Below, piece after piece: positions 21,779 through 31,145 of a stretch of DNA of 64,000 nt. The DNA comes from Levilactobacillus zymae (GTDB lineage: Bacteria > Bacillota > Bacilli > Lactobacillales > Lactobacillaceae). The notes below the pieces were generated by a model. The model was not told where the DNA came from and ran no database searches. It saw only the letters and a program-made list of their open reading frames with translations. The translations under genes and the position numbers were made by a program. Location: contig NZ_JAVLAS010000001.1 in assembly GCF_032190635.1 (NCBI RefSeq), positions 1,984,001 through 2,048,000 of the forward strand. The letters run 5' to 3'. How positions within the stretch are numbered: position 1 is the stretch's first letter; the number at the start of each line of letters is the position of its first letter.

Positions 21779-22363
21779 TTATTGCCCCATCTGGTCCAAC
21801 GGCGGGTTGAAATAGTGCCGCCGACAGACCGGATAGTAGGCTTCGTTACCGCCAATCTGAACCTGTTCCCCCTCGTAAACGGGATGCCCGTCTTGAAAGC
21901 GCAGATTCATAATGGCCTTCTTGGTACAGAACCAGCAAATAGTTTTCATTTCTTCAATCTTATCCGCATATAATAGAAGGTATTTTGATCCTTCAAACAA
22001 TTCATTGCGAAAATCGTTCTTCAACCCGAAGGTCATGACCGGAATATGCAAGTCATCCACGATCTTGGCCAATTGAAACACGTGCTCTTTGGTCAAGAAC
22101 TGGGCCTCGTCAATCAACAGACAATTGGCTTGCGGGTCTAACTTTTCTACTTCATCGTAGACGTTGGTCGTCGCAAAAATTGGATGCGCGGGACGTTTCA
22201 GCCCGATGCGACTGGAAATGGCCCCGACCCCGTCACGGGTATCTAAGCCACTGGTCATAATAATGACCCGTTTATGTTGTTCCTCGTAGTTGTGGGCGAC
22301 CTTTAAAATCTCAATGGACTTCCCACTATTCATTGCGCCGTACCGAAAAAAGAGCTGCGCCAC
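21779..22363 (-). CDS. tdk: Thymidine kinase (type II, zinc-containing)
   Basis: 194-residue salvage kinase. P-loop [14 protein letters not shown], Walker [10 protein letters not shown], a C-terminal zinc site (CWFC plus CRRH) and the lasso segment with YYPVCRRHY are present. The start is GTG with GGTGGGAG upstream and TATAAT at 22397. It heads the prfA operon and is divergent from murT. Confidence 0.97.
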   Translation of the reverse strand: MAQLFFRYGAMNSGKSIEILKVAHNYEEQHKRVIIMTSGLDTRDGVGAISSRIGLKRPAHPIFATTNVYDEVEKLDPQANCLLIDEAQFLTKEHVFQLAKIVDDLHIPVMTFGLKNDFRNELFEGSKYLLLYADKIEEMKTICWFCTKKAIMNLRFQDGHPVYEGEQVQIGGNEAYYPVCRRHYFNPPLDQMGQ

Positions 22364-22396
22364 GTTACTCCCACCTTTTTTGACAGTTTCTAATCT

Positions 22397-22402
22397 ATTA
22401 TA
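22397..22402 (-). promoter_or_regulatory. -10 element of the tdk operon
   Basis: Minus-strand GGCTATAATAG holds a perfect TATAAT about 34 nt upstream of tdk; the -35 box is weak. Confidence 0.5.
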
Positions 22403-22550
22403 GCCGATTGCCTAGGAAAATTCGACCAGAGAAGCTGAAAAATCGCGGCTTTCGTTCTGGAAACGTTCTCGGCGGTGACGCCGCTCTTCGGCCGGTTTCC
22501 TTGCAATTTCGCAAAGTTCAAGGCGTGGACTCCCCTATTTGAGAAAAGAA

Positions 22551-22559
22551 TGCTAAAAT
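22551..22559 (+). promoter_or_regulatory. Extended -10 promoter of murT-gatD
   Basis: ATGCTAAAAT (TGC plus TAAAAT) lies about 47 nt upstream of the murT start. The remaining ~140 nt toward tdk hold only GC-rich short hairpins and no ORF. Confidence 0.5.
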
Positions 22560-22605
22560 TAACGTTTGAGGTTCAACCAAGTCATGTTTAAGGAGCGAAA
22601 TGTCC

Positions 22606-23955
22606 ATGTCATTGCGAAGCGGTGTTGCCACCTTTGCGGGGAGATCGTCCTACTGGTTTCTCCACACCTTCTTACACGGGGGCAGTTCTTTGCCCGGTAA
22701 GATTACTTTGAAGTTAGACCCGCAAATCTTGCGGTCGTTAGGTGCCAAGTATGACGTGATCGTCATCACCGGGACTAACGGAAAAACGTTAACCACCGCC
22801 CTAACCGTGTCGGTGCTCCACGAAAAATACCCAACGATTCTCACCAACCCCACGGGGTCCAACATGGAACAGGGAATCGTGACGACCTTTTTAAACGCCA
22901 AGCGTCCGAAGTCCGGTCGGCCCCTCGCCGTTCTGGAAGTCGACGAAGCTAACGTGATTAAGGTCACCCAATACATTCAACCCAAAGCCTTTGTCTTCAC
23001 CAACATCTTTAGAGACCAAATGGACCGCTACGGGGAAATCTACACGACCTACCAGAAGATCTTAGACGGTGTCGCGCTGGCCCCGAATGCCACCATCATT
23101 GCCAACGGGGACTCCCCCATCTTTAATTCCAAGCAATTGCCGAATCCGATCCAGTACTACGGATTTGACGATCAGCCCGACCGCGACTTCAAGGCCAAGC
23201 CTAACACGGACGGTGTCTTGTGCCCCAACTGTCAACACATTTTGCACTACCACACGCTAACTTACAGTAACCAGGGGAAATATTTCTGTCCAAATTGCGG
23301 CTTTAAGCGTCCCGAACTGACCTACCGACTAACCAAGTTAGGCCAGCAGACGCCCACTTCGTCGCAATTCGATATCGACGGTCACAGCTTTCAGATTACG
23401 GTCGGCGGGACCTACAACATCTATAACGCTCTGGCCGCCTATGCCGTGGGTCGGTTCATGGGGGTGGCTCCCGAGCAGATCACCCACGCCTTCACGGCCA
23501 ACGAGCAGGTCTTCGGCCGCCAGGAAGTCATCGACGTTAACGGCAAACGGGTTACCATTATTCTGGTCAAGAACCCGGTTGGTTTGGACCAAGTCCTGCA
23601 CATGATTGGTACGGACACCCAGCCCTTCTCGTTTGTCGGCCTGTTAAACGCCAACTACGCCGACGGCATCGATACCAGTTGGATCTGGGACGGCGACTTC
23701 GAACAGCTTGCCGATTCCAACATCCCCACGTTTATCACCGGGGGTGAACGTTACAAGGACATCACCTTCCGGCTCAAGGTGGCCGGCGTGCCCGATAGTA
23801 AACATATCGTGGAACCCAACCTCGAAAAGGTGGTCGACCGGATTCAAGAAGTCCCGACCGACCGGGTGTACGTCCTGGCGACCTACACGGCCATGCTCCA
23901 ATTGCGAAAGATCTTAGCCAGCAAGGGTTTCATTAAGGAGGGACTCGGCGTATGA
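22606..23955 (+). CDS. murT: Lipid II isoglutaminyl synthase, MurT subunit
   Basis: 449-residue Mur-ligase-like subunit which, with GatD, amidates the D-glutamate of lipid II to D-isoglutamine. The ATP loop VIVITGTNGKTLTTAL, a central four-cysteine zinc ribbon (CPNCQ...CPNCGF) and the C-terminal DUF1727 region are visible. AAGGAG lies 10 nt before the ATG at 22606 and 4 nt before one two codons earlier; I use the later. It overlaps gatD by 4 nt (ATGA). Confidence 0.95.
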   Translation: MSLRSGVATFAGRSSYWFLHTFLHGGSSLPGKITLKLDPQILRSLGAKYDVIVITGTNGKTLTTALTVSVLHEKYPTILTNPTGSNMEQGIVTTFLNAKRPKSGRPLAVLEVDEANVIKVTQYIQPKAFVFTNIFRDQMDRYGEIYTTYQKILDGVALAPNATIIANGDSPIFNSKQLPNPIQYYGFDDQPDRDFKAKPNTDGVLCPNCQHILHYHTLTYSNQGKYFCPNCGFKRPELTYRLTKLGQQTPTSSQFDIDGHSFQITVGGTYNIYNALAAYAVGRFMGVAPEQITHAFTANEQVFGRQEVIDVNGKRVTIILVKNPVGLDQVLHMIGTDTQPFSFVGLLNANYADGIDTSWIWDGDFEQLADSNIPTFITGGERYKDITFRLKVAGVPDSKHIVEPNLEKVVDRIQEVPTDRVYVLATYTAMLQLRKILASKGFIKEGLGV

Positions 23956-24656
23956 CTTACGAATTAAACGTCGCCCATCTGTACGGCGATTTGATGAACA
24001 CCTACGGCGACGTGGGCAATATCTTGGCGTTAAACTATTACGCCAAGCAAATGGACGTCCACCTAAACGTTCAAGTGGTCAGCCTCGAAGAAGACTTTCA
24101 CGCGGCCGACTACGATCTGGCCTTCTTCGGTGGGGGTCAGGACTTCGAACAGACCATCGTGGCTAAGGACATCCAGACTAAAAAAGCCGAGTTGATCAAA
24201 TTCATCGAGTCCGGCGGTCCCCTGCTGGCCATCTGTGGCGGTTACCAACTCCTAGGTCACTACTACATTGGCGCCGATGGCGAAAAGCTACCCGGCATTG
24301 GGGCGTTGGACCACTACACCTTAGCGCAAGATCACAACCGGTTCATCGGCGACATCGTGATCAAAAACCAGGAGACTGGTGAAACCTACCACGGCTTTGA
24401 AAACCACCAGGGACGGACCTTCATCGGTAAGGGTGAACGGCCCCTGGGCAACGTGGTCAGTGGCAAGGGTAACAACGGCGAAGACGGCACGGAAGGCGCG
24501 ATTTATAAGAACGTCTACTGCTCGTACTTCCACGGCCCCATCCTTACCAGAAACGGCGACATCGCCAAGCACCTGCTGGTCGCCGCGTTAAAGCGTAAGT
24601 TCCCGCACGATGATTTCAGTCAACAGGAAGCCTTACCGATTCCAGCAACCTTCTAA
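23952..24656 (+). CDS. gatD: Lipid II isoglutaminyl synthase, GatD glutaminase subunit
   Basis: 234-residue class-I glutamine amidotransferase of the CobB/CobQ type that supplies ammonia to MurT. The nucleophile is Cys95 in LLAICGGYQLLG, and the catalytic histidine lies in CSYFHGPIL. FFGGGQDFEQ is the oxyanion-side loop. Start overlaps the murT stop (ATGA), ensuring equal production of both subunits. A strong terminator follows. Confidence 0.95.
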   Translation: MTYELNVAHLYGDLMNTYGDVGNILALNYYAKQMDVHLNVQVVSLEEDFHAADYDLAFFGGGQDFEQTIVAKDIQTKKAELIKFIESGGPLLAICGGYQLLGHYYIGADGEKLPGIGALDHYTLAQDHNRFIGDIVIKNQETGETYHGFENHQGRTFIGKGERPLGNVVSGKGNNGEDGTEGAIYKNVYCSYFHGPILTRNGDIAKHLLVAALKRKFPHDDFSQQEALPIPATF

Positions 24657-24667
24657 AGACATAAAAT

Positions 24668-24708
24668 GAGCCCCCGTAAAATCGCGTTGATTTTACGGGG
24701 GCTTTTTA
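24668..24708 (+). terminator. Terminator of murT-gatD
   Basis: AGCCCCCGTAAAATC, loop GCGTT, GATTTTACGGGGGCTTTTT: a 15-bp perfect stem with a T-run, 12 nt after the gatD stop. Confidence 0.97.
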
Positions 24709-24778
24709 TCGCTTGCAAGGCCTCGTTATCGGATCGGTCAGAATCGGACCGCCACGGGGAGCCTCGCCATTAAGTCTT

Positions 24779-25798
24779 CTAAATAGTCGCTTTTTCGGCG
24801 AGATACGTTCCAATCACCGCATTGCGTTGGTCCAGGTACGGCAGGTTCGGGGCGATCGGGTGAACCCGGTTGGTCAAGAAGACCATCGCTTGGTCGGTCT
24901 GCGGATCAATCACCAAGTAGGTCCCCGTAAAGCCGGAATGCCAGAGCACCCGGTGAGCGGTCGGCCATTGGGTGGCCGTCAACGCCCAACCCAAAGAGCG
25001 GCCGGCCTGACCGTTAGGCGTCCAATCGGCGACTAAGCGGTGCAGCCAGGTCGGGGGCAACACGGCCGCCGCCCGTTCGGGGTGACAGTAGGCCTGGCAG
25101 AAGCGCACCAGGTCATCGACCGTGCTAAACAGCCCGGCCGACCCGCACCGGCGCTGTAAGACGTACCCCTTGGGATCGTGAACCACGCCGCGGACCAAGC
25201 CCCGACTGGGGATGATGGCCGTGGGCACACAGGCGTGCGGATCGGCGGGCGTAAAAGTACTGTGGGTCATCCCTAACGGGTCCAGGACCCGTCTTTGCAC
25301 GGCCACCTGGACCGGTTCGCCCAAAATCGCTTCGATGATCCACCCCATGAAGATGTAGTTCACGTCGGCGTAAACCATCTTGACGTTAAAGGTCGGGCCG
25401 ACATGCAGCCCCAATAACGCCCGGGTCAGCTCCGCGGCATTTAACTGGTTGCGATTGGGGATGTAGCCCGTGATGCCCGAGGTGTGGGTCAACAGGTGTT
25501 GAATCGTGACCCGTGAATCCCCAAACGCGGGTAACCAGGTCGTGATGGGGTCCGTCAGCCGTAACCGCCCCGTGGCAAGGAGCTGGAGCGTCACGCTCAG
25601 GGTCCCTACGACCTTGGTCAACGAGGCCAAATCATAGGTCATCCCCGCGGTCAACGGTTCGGCGGTCGGCACCAACGCGGCTTGCCCGAATTGGCCCGTT
25701 TCGACCCGGTCACCGTCAATCAAGGCGTAGCTCACGCCGGGGACCACCCCCGCCGAGACTAATCGCCGTAAAGCGGTCTTAGTTGCCTGATAAGCCAT
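24779..25798 (-). CDS. Beta-lactamase/PBP4*-like serine hydrolase
   Basis: 339-residue class-C-fold hydrolase with no signal peptide. Motif 1 is SLTK at residues 59-62, motif 2 is Y-A-D (143-145, in VYADVNYIFMGW) and motif 3 is HSGFTG near residue 290. YAD rather than YAN/YSN is common in esterase-like or D-aminopeptidase-like members, so esterase or peptidase activity is as likely as wall hydrolysis, and resistance should not be assumed. ATG 25798 has AAGGGA upstream. It lies 71 nt after the MocR gene and may be its target or operon partner. Confidence 0.85.
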   Translation of the reverse strand: MAYQATKTALRRLVSAGVVPGVSYALIDGDRVETGQFGQAALVPTAEPLTAGMTYDLASLTKVVGTLSVTLQLLATGRLRLTDPITTWLPAFGDSRVTIQHLLTHTSGITGYIPNRNQLNAAELTRALLGLHVGPTFNVKMVYADVNYIFMGWIIEAILGEPVQVAVQRRVLDPLGMTHSTFTPADPHACVPTAIIPSRGLVRGVVHDPKGYVLQRRCGSAGLFSTVDDLVRFCQAYCHPERAAAVLPPTWLHRLVADWTPNGQAGRSLGWALTATQWPTAHRVLWHSGFTGTYLVIDPQTDQAMVFLTNRVHPIAPNLPYLDQRNAVIGTYLAEKATI

Positions 25799-25869
25799 GG
25801 TATCCCTTCTCTCTGTTCTCCATTTAACCGCAAATGTCGGGGGAGCGCAACGCCCTGCGGCCAATTAGG

Positions 25870-27315
25870 TCACCGACTTAATTGGTCGCGAATCAGCGTC
25901 GCCAGCACCGTGACCCCCTGGCGGAATTCGGCCGGTGTCGCGTAGGCGTACGACAGCCGGACGGCGTTGGTCCGCGCGCCGTACACCGTTCCCGGATTCG
26001 CCAAGACGCCTTGGGCTAGTGCCGCTTGAAACAGCCGGGGCAAATCGACCTTGGCGGGCAACTGGACCCAGAGGTAAAAGCCCCCCGCGGGCCGCTGCCA
26101 GGTCGCCAGGTCCCCCAGCGTGGCCATTAAACTCGCCAGCGCCGCTTCTCGCCGTGCCCGCAGTTGGTCCCGTAATCGCTGGAGCGTTTGTGGGTAATCC
26201 GGGGCCGTCAGCAGATTGACCAACGTTTGTTGCGACAACGTGCTGGCCCCGTAGTCCATCTGCATCTTCACGTCGGCCAACCGGGCAACCACGGCCTGGG
26301 GCCCGACCAGCCACCCGACCCGCAAGCCAGGCGCCAAATCCTTGGAGACGGTCCCCAGATATAAGACGTTATCCTGGGTATCGTGGGCCTTTAACGGCAG
26401 CGGCGGCCGTTGGTCCAACCAGAGTTCCTGGTAGGCCGTGTCTTCGATAATCGGTAATTGATATTTCCGGGCAAAGGCCAACAGGTCCTGCCGTCGTTGG
26501 GCCGACATCACGGTCCCCAACGGGTTATCGAAGGTCGGCACCGTGTAAAGAAGCTGCGGTTGCGAGCTCACCGGAATCTGCCAGTAGGCTAATCCTTGCT
26601 CGTCGACCGGCACGGGCGCCCATTGAGCCTGAACCGATTCTAGAACCCGCAGCGACCGCAAATAGCTGGCCGGGGCCGTGTAGACCGTGGTTCCTGGTTC
26701 CAGTAACGCCGCCGTGATCAACTGTAGCGCCTGCAGAGACCCCGAAGTGATCAAGATGTTCTCCGGCGTAGTTTGCACACCCCAGGTTGCTAAGTGCCGC
26801 ACCAACGCCTCTCGCAGAGCTAATGAGCCGCGTGCCGGTAGGTAGTTTAACGTGGTCAGTTGGTCGGCGGCTTGGTGCATGGCCGTTTGAACCGCACGCC
26901 GGGGAAACAGGTCCGGCCCCAGTTCGCCGGTACTCAACCGAATCGGGGTCGCAAACTCGCGTTGATTGATGGTCTGAATGGTGGGCTGATTAGCGCTAAA
27001 CTCGCCCGCGTGGACCCACCGTTGCCAGTCCGGCGTGGCCCCCAACAGTGTCGACCACGAGTTACTGGCCACCCGGGTCCCACGACCATGGGCGGTGGTC
27101 ACCACCCCCAGTGCTTGTAATTCGGCGATGGCCGCGTGAATGGTACTGCGATTTACCTGGTAGGTCCGCGCCAACTCCCGCTGCGGTGGCAGTTGTTGGC
27201 CGACTAGCCAGTTGCCCTGGCGAATCTGGATAACGCAGTAGGTGATTAATTGGCGATAAAGTGGCGTGGGACCGTTCCGTTGAGGTTGCCACCGAAATTG
27301 AACCGTTTGAACCAT
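25870..27315 (-). CDS. MocR-type PLP-dependent transcriptional regulator
   Basis: 481-residue fusion of an N-terminal GntR winged helix (PLYRQLITYCVIQIRQG...LPPQRELARTYQVNRSTIH, residues 18-60) with an aminotransferase fold I domain. The PLP lysine is Lys325 in GTVSKDLAPGLRVGW; N-P-x-G appears as NPLGTV and the substrate Arg region as VRLSYAY. MocR proteins sense amino acids, GABA or pyridoxal and often control a neighbouring gene. The serine hydrolase just downstream is on the same strand. GGAGG lies 9 nt before the ATG. The ligand is unknown. Confidence 0.92.
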   Translation of the reverse strand: MVQTVQFRWQPQRNGPTPLYRQLITYCVIQIRQGNWLVGQQLPPQRELARTYQVNRSTIHAAIAELQALGVVTTAHGRGTRVASNSWSTLLGATPDWQRWVHAGEFSANQPTIQTINQREFATPIRLSTGELGPDLFPRRAVQTAMHQAADQLTTLNYLPARGSLALREALVRHLATWGVQTTPENILITSGSLQALQLITAALLEPGTTVYTAPASYLRSLRVLESVQAQWAPVPVDEQGLAYWQIPVSSQPQLLYTVPTFDNPLGTVMSAQRRQDLLAFARKYQLPIIEDTAYQELWLDQRPPLPLKAHDTQDNVLYLGTVSKDLAPGLRVGWLVGPQAVVARLADVKMQMDYGASTLSQQTLVNLLTAPDYPQTLQRLRDQLRARREAALASLMATLGDLATWQRPAGGFYLWVQLPAKVDLPRLFQAALAQGVLANPGTVYGARTNAVRLSYAYATPAEFRQGVTVLATLIRDQLSR

Positions 27316-27351
27316 ACGACCATCCCTCCTTTTGACCTTAGTGTAGCATAG

Positions 27352-27390
27352 AAAAAGCGGTCGTCACCGCCCTAAGGCGTCACGACCGCT
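27352..27390 (-). terminator. Terminator of the heterodimeric ABC exporter operon
   Basis: Minus strand AGCGGTCGT.ACGCC, loop, GGCGGT.ACGACCGCTTTTTC: a long stem with few mismatches and a T-run, about 20 nt after the stop. Confidence 0.9.
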
Positions 27391-27408
27391 AAAACTCATC
27401 GGGTTAAA

Positions 27409-29250
27409 TTAAGCTAAATTATTCCCCGCAAACTGACTATTATATAGATCCGCATAGAACCCGTTAGCCGCTAACAGGCTGTCGTGGTTCCCGGTTTCCA
27501 CGATGTGGCCGTGGTCCATCACCACGATATTTTCGGCGTTTTGAATCGTCGATAACCGGTGGGCCACCACGAAGCTAGTCCGGCCGGCCAATAAGCGTTC
27601 CATGGCTTGTTGGATCAGCATTTCCGTCCGCGTATCCACGGAACTGGTGGCTTCATCCAAGATCAACACGTCAGGATCGGCCACGAAGGCCCGGGCAATC
27701 GTCAACAGCTGCCGTTGTCCTTGGGAGATGTTGCTAGCCGCCTCGTTCAAGATGGTATCGTAGCCATCCGGTAACTGCCGAATAAAGGTGTCCGCGTGCG
27801 CCGCCTTAGCCGCCGCGTAAACCTCGTCGGCCGTCGCATCTTCCCGACCATACTTGATGTTATCAAAGATGCTCCCGGTAAAGAGCCAGGTATCCTGTAG
27901 CACCATTGCAAAGTGTTTGCGCAGATCCGTTCTGGCCACCGTATTGGTCGCTTGGCCGCGATACTTGATCTGCCCGCCGGCCACGTCATAGAAGCGTTCC
28001 AGCAGGTTAATGATGGTGGTCTTCCCAGCCCCGGTTGGCCCCACGATGGCAACCATCTCACCCGGTTTGACCGCCAGATTGAAGTCTTCAATCAACGGCT
28101 TGTCCGGCACGTACTGGAAGTTCACGTTATCAAATTCGATTACGTTCCCCGTCTGCGCCGTCTGTGCCGGTAATTGGTCGTGAGCCGTTTGTGGCATGTC
28201 GTCTTCGTCGAGAACGGCAAAGACCCGTTCAGCGGAGGCAATCGTTGCCTGAATCGTGTTGGTCAGGTTCGCCATTTGGGTGATGGGTTGGGAGAATTGG
28301 TTGGTATATTGCAGGAAGGCCTGCACGTTCCCTAAACTCACCGTCCCGTTGGCGACCTGAATTCCCCCGATAACCGCCACGGCCAGGTAGTCCAGGTTTT
28401 TGACGAAGTTCATCAACGGGAAGATCAGACTGGAGACAAACTGGGCCTTCCAGGCTGATTTATAGTATTTTTCGTTGTGCTCTTCAAACTGATCTTGCAC
28501 ATCGGCTTCTTGGTTAAAGGTCTTGACCACGGTATGCCCCGCGTAAGTTTCTTCGACCGTATTGTTCAGTAACCCCAGGTTCTTTTGCTGACTGGCAAAG
28601 AACTTCTGCGAGCGTGGTGCCACAAGCATCACGACGACCAAGCTCAGTGGGACCGAGATTAGGGCCACTAACGTCAGCCAACCACTGATGGTCAGCATCA
28701 TGTACAGTACCCCGAAGAAGGTCAGCACACTGGTGACCAATTGGGACAGCGTTTGCTGTAACGTGCCCCCGATGTTATCCATATCGTTAGCCATCCGGGA
28801 CATCAAGTCCCCGTTACTATGGGTATCGTAATAACTGATCGGCAGGTGTTGCATCTTGTCCTTGAGGTCCCGTCGTAACTGGTAAACCACCTTTTGGGCG
28901 ATCCAGTTCATGATGACCTGCTGGACGATGCCAAACAGCGCCGCGCCGACATACAAGATACCGACAATCAATAAGATATGACCAATCTTGCCAAAGTTAA
29001 TCGGTAGACTCGTCAGGTTAATCCCCGCCTTAAGCTCGGCGGTCCCCTTCATGACACCCTTAAAGAGTTCCGTGGTGGCCTCCCCCAAAATCTTGGGGGT
29101 CCGAATCTGTAAGATGACGGACGCCGCCGCGAAAAGCATCACGACGATGATCCCGGGAATCCAGTGCTTCATGTACCGGAAGAGGCGGCCGGTGGTCTTC
29201 CAGAAACTTTGTGGCCGTTGTTTGGTGGCCGAACCGCGTCCGTTACGCAT
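27409..29250 (-). CDS. ABC exporter half-transporter with the intact ATP site residues
   Basis: 613-residue type-IV exporter subunit: a ~30-residue basic lead, six membrane helices, and an NBD. Walker A is VGPTGAGKTTI, Walker [12 protein letters not shown] with catalytic Glu, and the switch histidine is in VVAHRLST. Its signature is NISQGQRQL instead of LSGGQ. It is therefore the subunit that contributes Walker A/B and H-loop to the working site of a heterodimer, with its partner supplying LSGGQ. ATG 29250 has GGGGG 9 nt upstream and overlaps the partner stop by 8 nt. Drug, lipid or peptide substrates cannot be told apart. Confidence 0.93.
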   Translation of the reverse strand: MRNGRGSATKQRPQSFWKTTGRLFRYMKHWIPGIIVVMLFAAASVILQIRTPKILGEATTELFKGVMKGTAELKAGINLTSLPINFGKIGHILLIVGILYVGAALFGIVQQVIMNWIAQKVVYQLRRDLKDKMQHLPISYYDTHSNGDLMSRMANDMDNIGGTLQQTLSQLVTSVLTFFGVLYMMLTISGWLTLVALISVPLSLVVVMLVAPRSQKFFASQQKNLGLLNNTVEETYAGHTVVKTFNQEADVQDQFEEHNEKYYKSAWKAQFVSSLIFPLMNFVKNLDYLAVAVIGGIQVANGTVSLGNVQAFLQYTNQFSQPITQMANLTNTIQATIASAERVFAVLDEDDMPQTAHDQLPAQTAQTGNVIEFDNVNFQYVPDKPLIEDFNLAVKPGEMVAIVGPTGAGKTTIINLLERFYDVAGGQIKYRGQATNTVARTDLRKHFAMVLQDTWLFTGSIFDNIKYGREDATADEVYAAAKAAHADTFIRQLPDGYDTILNEAASNISQGQRQLLTIARAFVADPDVLILDEATSSVDTRTEMLIQQAMERLLAGRTSFVVAHRLSTIQNAENIVVMDHGHIVETGNHDSLLAANGFYADLYNSQFAGNNLA

Positions 29251-30976
29251 CGACAACATCCCCCTTCCGTAGTTGTGAATCAAGAATTTCTTGGTAAGTC
29301 TTGTTCGTCGCCTTAAGTTCCGCATGGGTACCTTGGCCCACGATCTTACCGCCGTCAATCACCAAGATCACGTCGGCATCGGCCACGGTGGAGACCCGCT
29401 GCGCGACAATCACGGTCACGCCGGCTTGGACCTGCGCGTCTTGCCGCAATTGTTGCCGCAACAACGCGTCGGTCTTGAAGTCTAACGCGGAAAACGAGTC
29501 GTCAAAGACGTAGACACTGGCCCGTTTCAGGATGGTGCGCGCAATGACTAAGCGTTGCCGTTGACCCCCGGAGAAGTTATCCCCGTTTTGCTCGACCACG
29601 GCGTCCAGTCCCCCGGTCTCCTTCACGAAGTCCGTGGCCTGGGCAACGTCAAGGGCGTGCCAGATTTGGTCGTCGGTCGCGTCGGCCTTGGCCGTCACCA
29701 TATTACTCCGGATCGTGCCGGCAAACAGGACGGCCTTTTGTTGGGTAATCGAGACGGCTTGGTGTAAGTCACGCTGACTTACCGCCGGCAAGGCCACCCC
29801 GTTAAGCCGAATCTGCCCACTTTCAGGGTCGAACAACCGGGGAATCAGGTTAACCAGCGTCGATTTACCCGATCCGGTTCCCCCGATGATGGCCACGGTC
29901 TGCCCCGCCTTAGCTAGGAAGTGCACGTCGGTCAGGGCCAACTTCTCCGCGCCCGTATACCGAAAGTCTACGTGGTCAAACTCTAAGCTGACCGGGCTAT
30001 CCGGTAACGTAACGGGTTGGTCGGCATCGTTGATCTTCGATTTCAAATCCATGACTTCGTTGATCCGCGCGGCCGAAGCCTGGGCCCGGGGCACGAAGAC
30101 GAAGACCATCGACACCATCATGAAGCTAATCAGAATCTGAGTGGCGTAGGTCATGAAGGCCACTAAGTTCCCCACTTCTAGGGCTTGGTGGGCAATCAAC
30201 TGTCCCCCATACCAGACGATCCCAATGTTAGTGCCGCTAATGATCAGCGTGATAACCGGGAACATCAGGGAAACAATCATGAAGACCTTAATCCCCGTTT
30301 GGGTATAGTCCTGGTTGGCCCCTTCGAAACGATCCTGCTCAAACTTGTCTTGGTTGAAGGCCCGGATCACCCGGACCCCCGTCAGCCCTTCGCGAAAGAT
30401 TAAGTTAATGCGGTCAATCTTCTTTTGTAAGCTTTTAAATAGTGGTACGGCAAAGTACATCACTAGAATGGTAAACAATGCCAAAACGGGTAACGCCACT
30501 AAAAAGACCAGCGTCAGGCGCGGGCTCTTTAAGTAGGCGAGGATGCCGGCACCAATCAGCATAATTGGGGCCATTAGCATCATCCGTAACATTTGAACCA
30601 TCACGTTTTGAATCTGGACCACGTCGTTCGTGGTCCGCGTAATCAAAGACGCGTTCCCCACGGTTTCAAATTCTTCCGTCGAAGACAAGGTGACCTTCTT
30701 AAACAGGTTGGTCCGGATCCGCTGTCCCATTTTTTGGGACTGAGTAGCGGCGTAGTAGACGTTACCAGCCGCTCCCCACACACCAATAAAACTCAACAGG
30801 AGCATTTGACCACCGGTCCGCCAGATGTAGCCAATATCGTTGTTCGCAATCCCCTTATCAATGATATTAGAGGTTAACGTCGGTAACGATAGGTCACAGG
30901 CAACTTGGATCATCATAAAGCCCACTGCCAGGACCACTGCCCACCAGTCCAGGTGTTTTCGGGCAAGTCGCATCAT
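29243..30976 (-). CDS. ABC exporter half-transporter with a degenerate ATP site
   Basis: 577-residue partner subunit: six membrane helices, then an NBD with Walker [12 protein letters not shown] and canonical signature NFSGGQRQR. Walker B reads VFDDSFSALD with Asp in place of the catalytic Glu, and the H-loop reads VIVAQRVST with Gln in place of His. These are the marks of the degenerate subunit in heterodimeric exporters such as TM287/288, BmrC/BmrD and EfrC/EfrD. Start ATG 30976 (a second ATG follows). A TTGCAA-16-TATAAT promoter lies upstream, and the overlap with the next gene supports 1:1 synthesis. Confidence 0.93.
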   Translation of the reverse strand: MMRLARKHLDWWAVVLAVGFMMIQVACDLSLPTLTSNIIDKGIANNDIGYIWRTGGQMLLLSFIGVWGAAGNVYYAATQSQKMGQRIRTNLFKKVTLSSTEEFETVGNASLITRTTNDVVQIQNVMVQMLRMMLMAPIMLIGAGILAYLKSPRLTLVFLVALPVLALFTILVMYFAVPLFKSLQKKIDRINLIFREGLTGVRVIRAFNQDKFEQDRFEGANQDYTQTGIKVFMIVSLMFPVITLIISGTNIGIVWYGGQLIAHQALEVGNLVAFMTYATQILISFMMVSMVFVFVPRAQASAARINEVMDLKSKINDADQPVTLPDSPVSLEFDHVDFRYTGAEKLALTDVHFLAKAGQTVAIIGGTGSGKSTLVNLIPRLFDPESGQIRLNGVALPAVSQRDLHQAVSITQQKAVLFAGTIRSNMVTAKADATDDQIWHALDVAQATDFVKETGGLDAVVEQNGDNFSGGQRQRLVIARTILKRASVYVFDDSFSALDFKTDALLRQQLRQDAQVQAGVTVIVAQRVSTVADADVILVIDGGKIVGQGTHAELKATNKTYQEILDSQLRKGDVVDA

Positions 30977-31041
30977 TTGATTTTGGCCTTCTTTCTCATA
31001 AGTTTGTTAACAATGCTGACAAAAAAACTGCATATGCGGTA

Positions 31042-31069
31042 ATTATACTCGTCTCCTTAACGTTTGCAA
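31042..31069 (-). promoter_or_regulatory. Promoter of the ABC exporter operon
   Basis: Minus strand TTGCAA, 16-bp spacer, TATAAT. The leader then holds two perfect palindromes, GCATATGC and TTGTTAACAA (31004-31013), possible repressor sites. Confidence 0.7.
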
Positions 31070-31110
31070 TCATCAATCACCAGAGCAAGACTGGTAATCC
31101 AGTCAAAATT

Positions 31111-31119
31111 TGTTACAAT
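31111..31119 (+). promoter_or_regulatory. Extended -10 promoter of the small 31.1-kb gene
   Basis: TTTGTTACAATG has TGT plus TACAAT about 27 nt before the start codon; the -35 position (CTGGTA) is weak. Confidence 0.45.
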
Positions 31120-31145
31120 GTAAGCACCGAAGGGAGCAAAGACTT

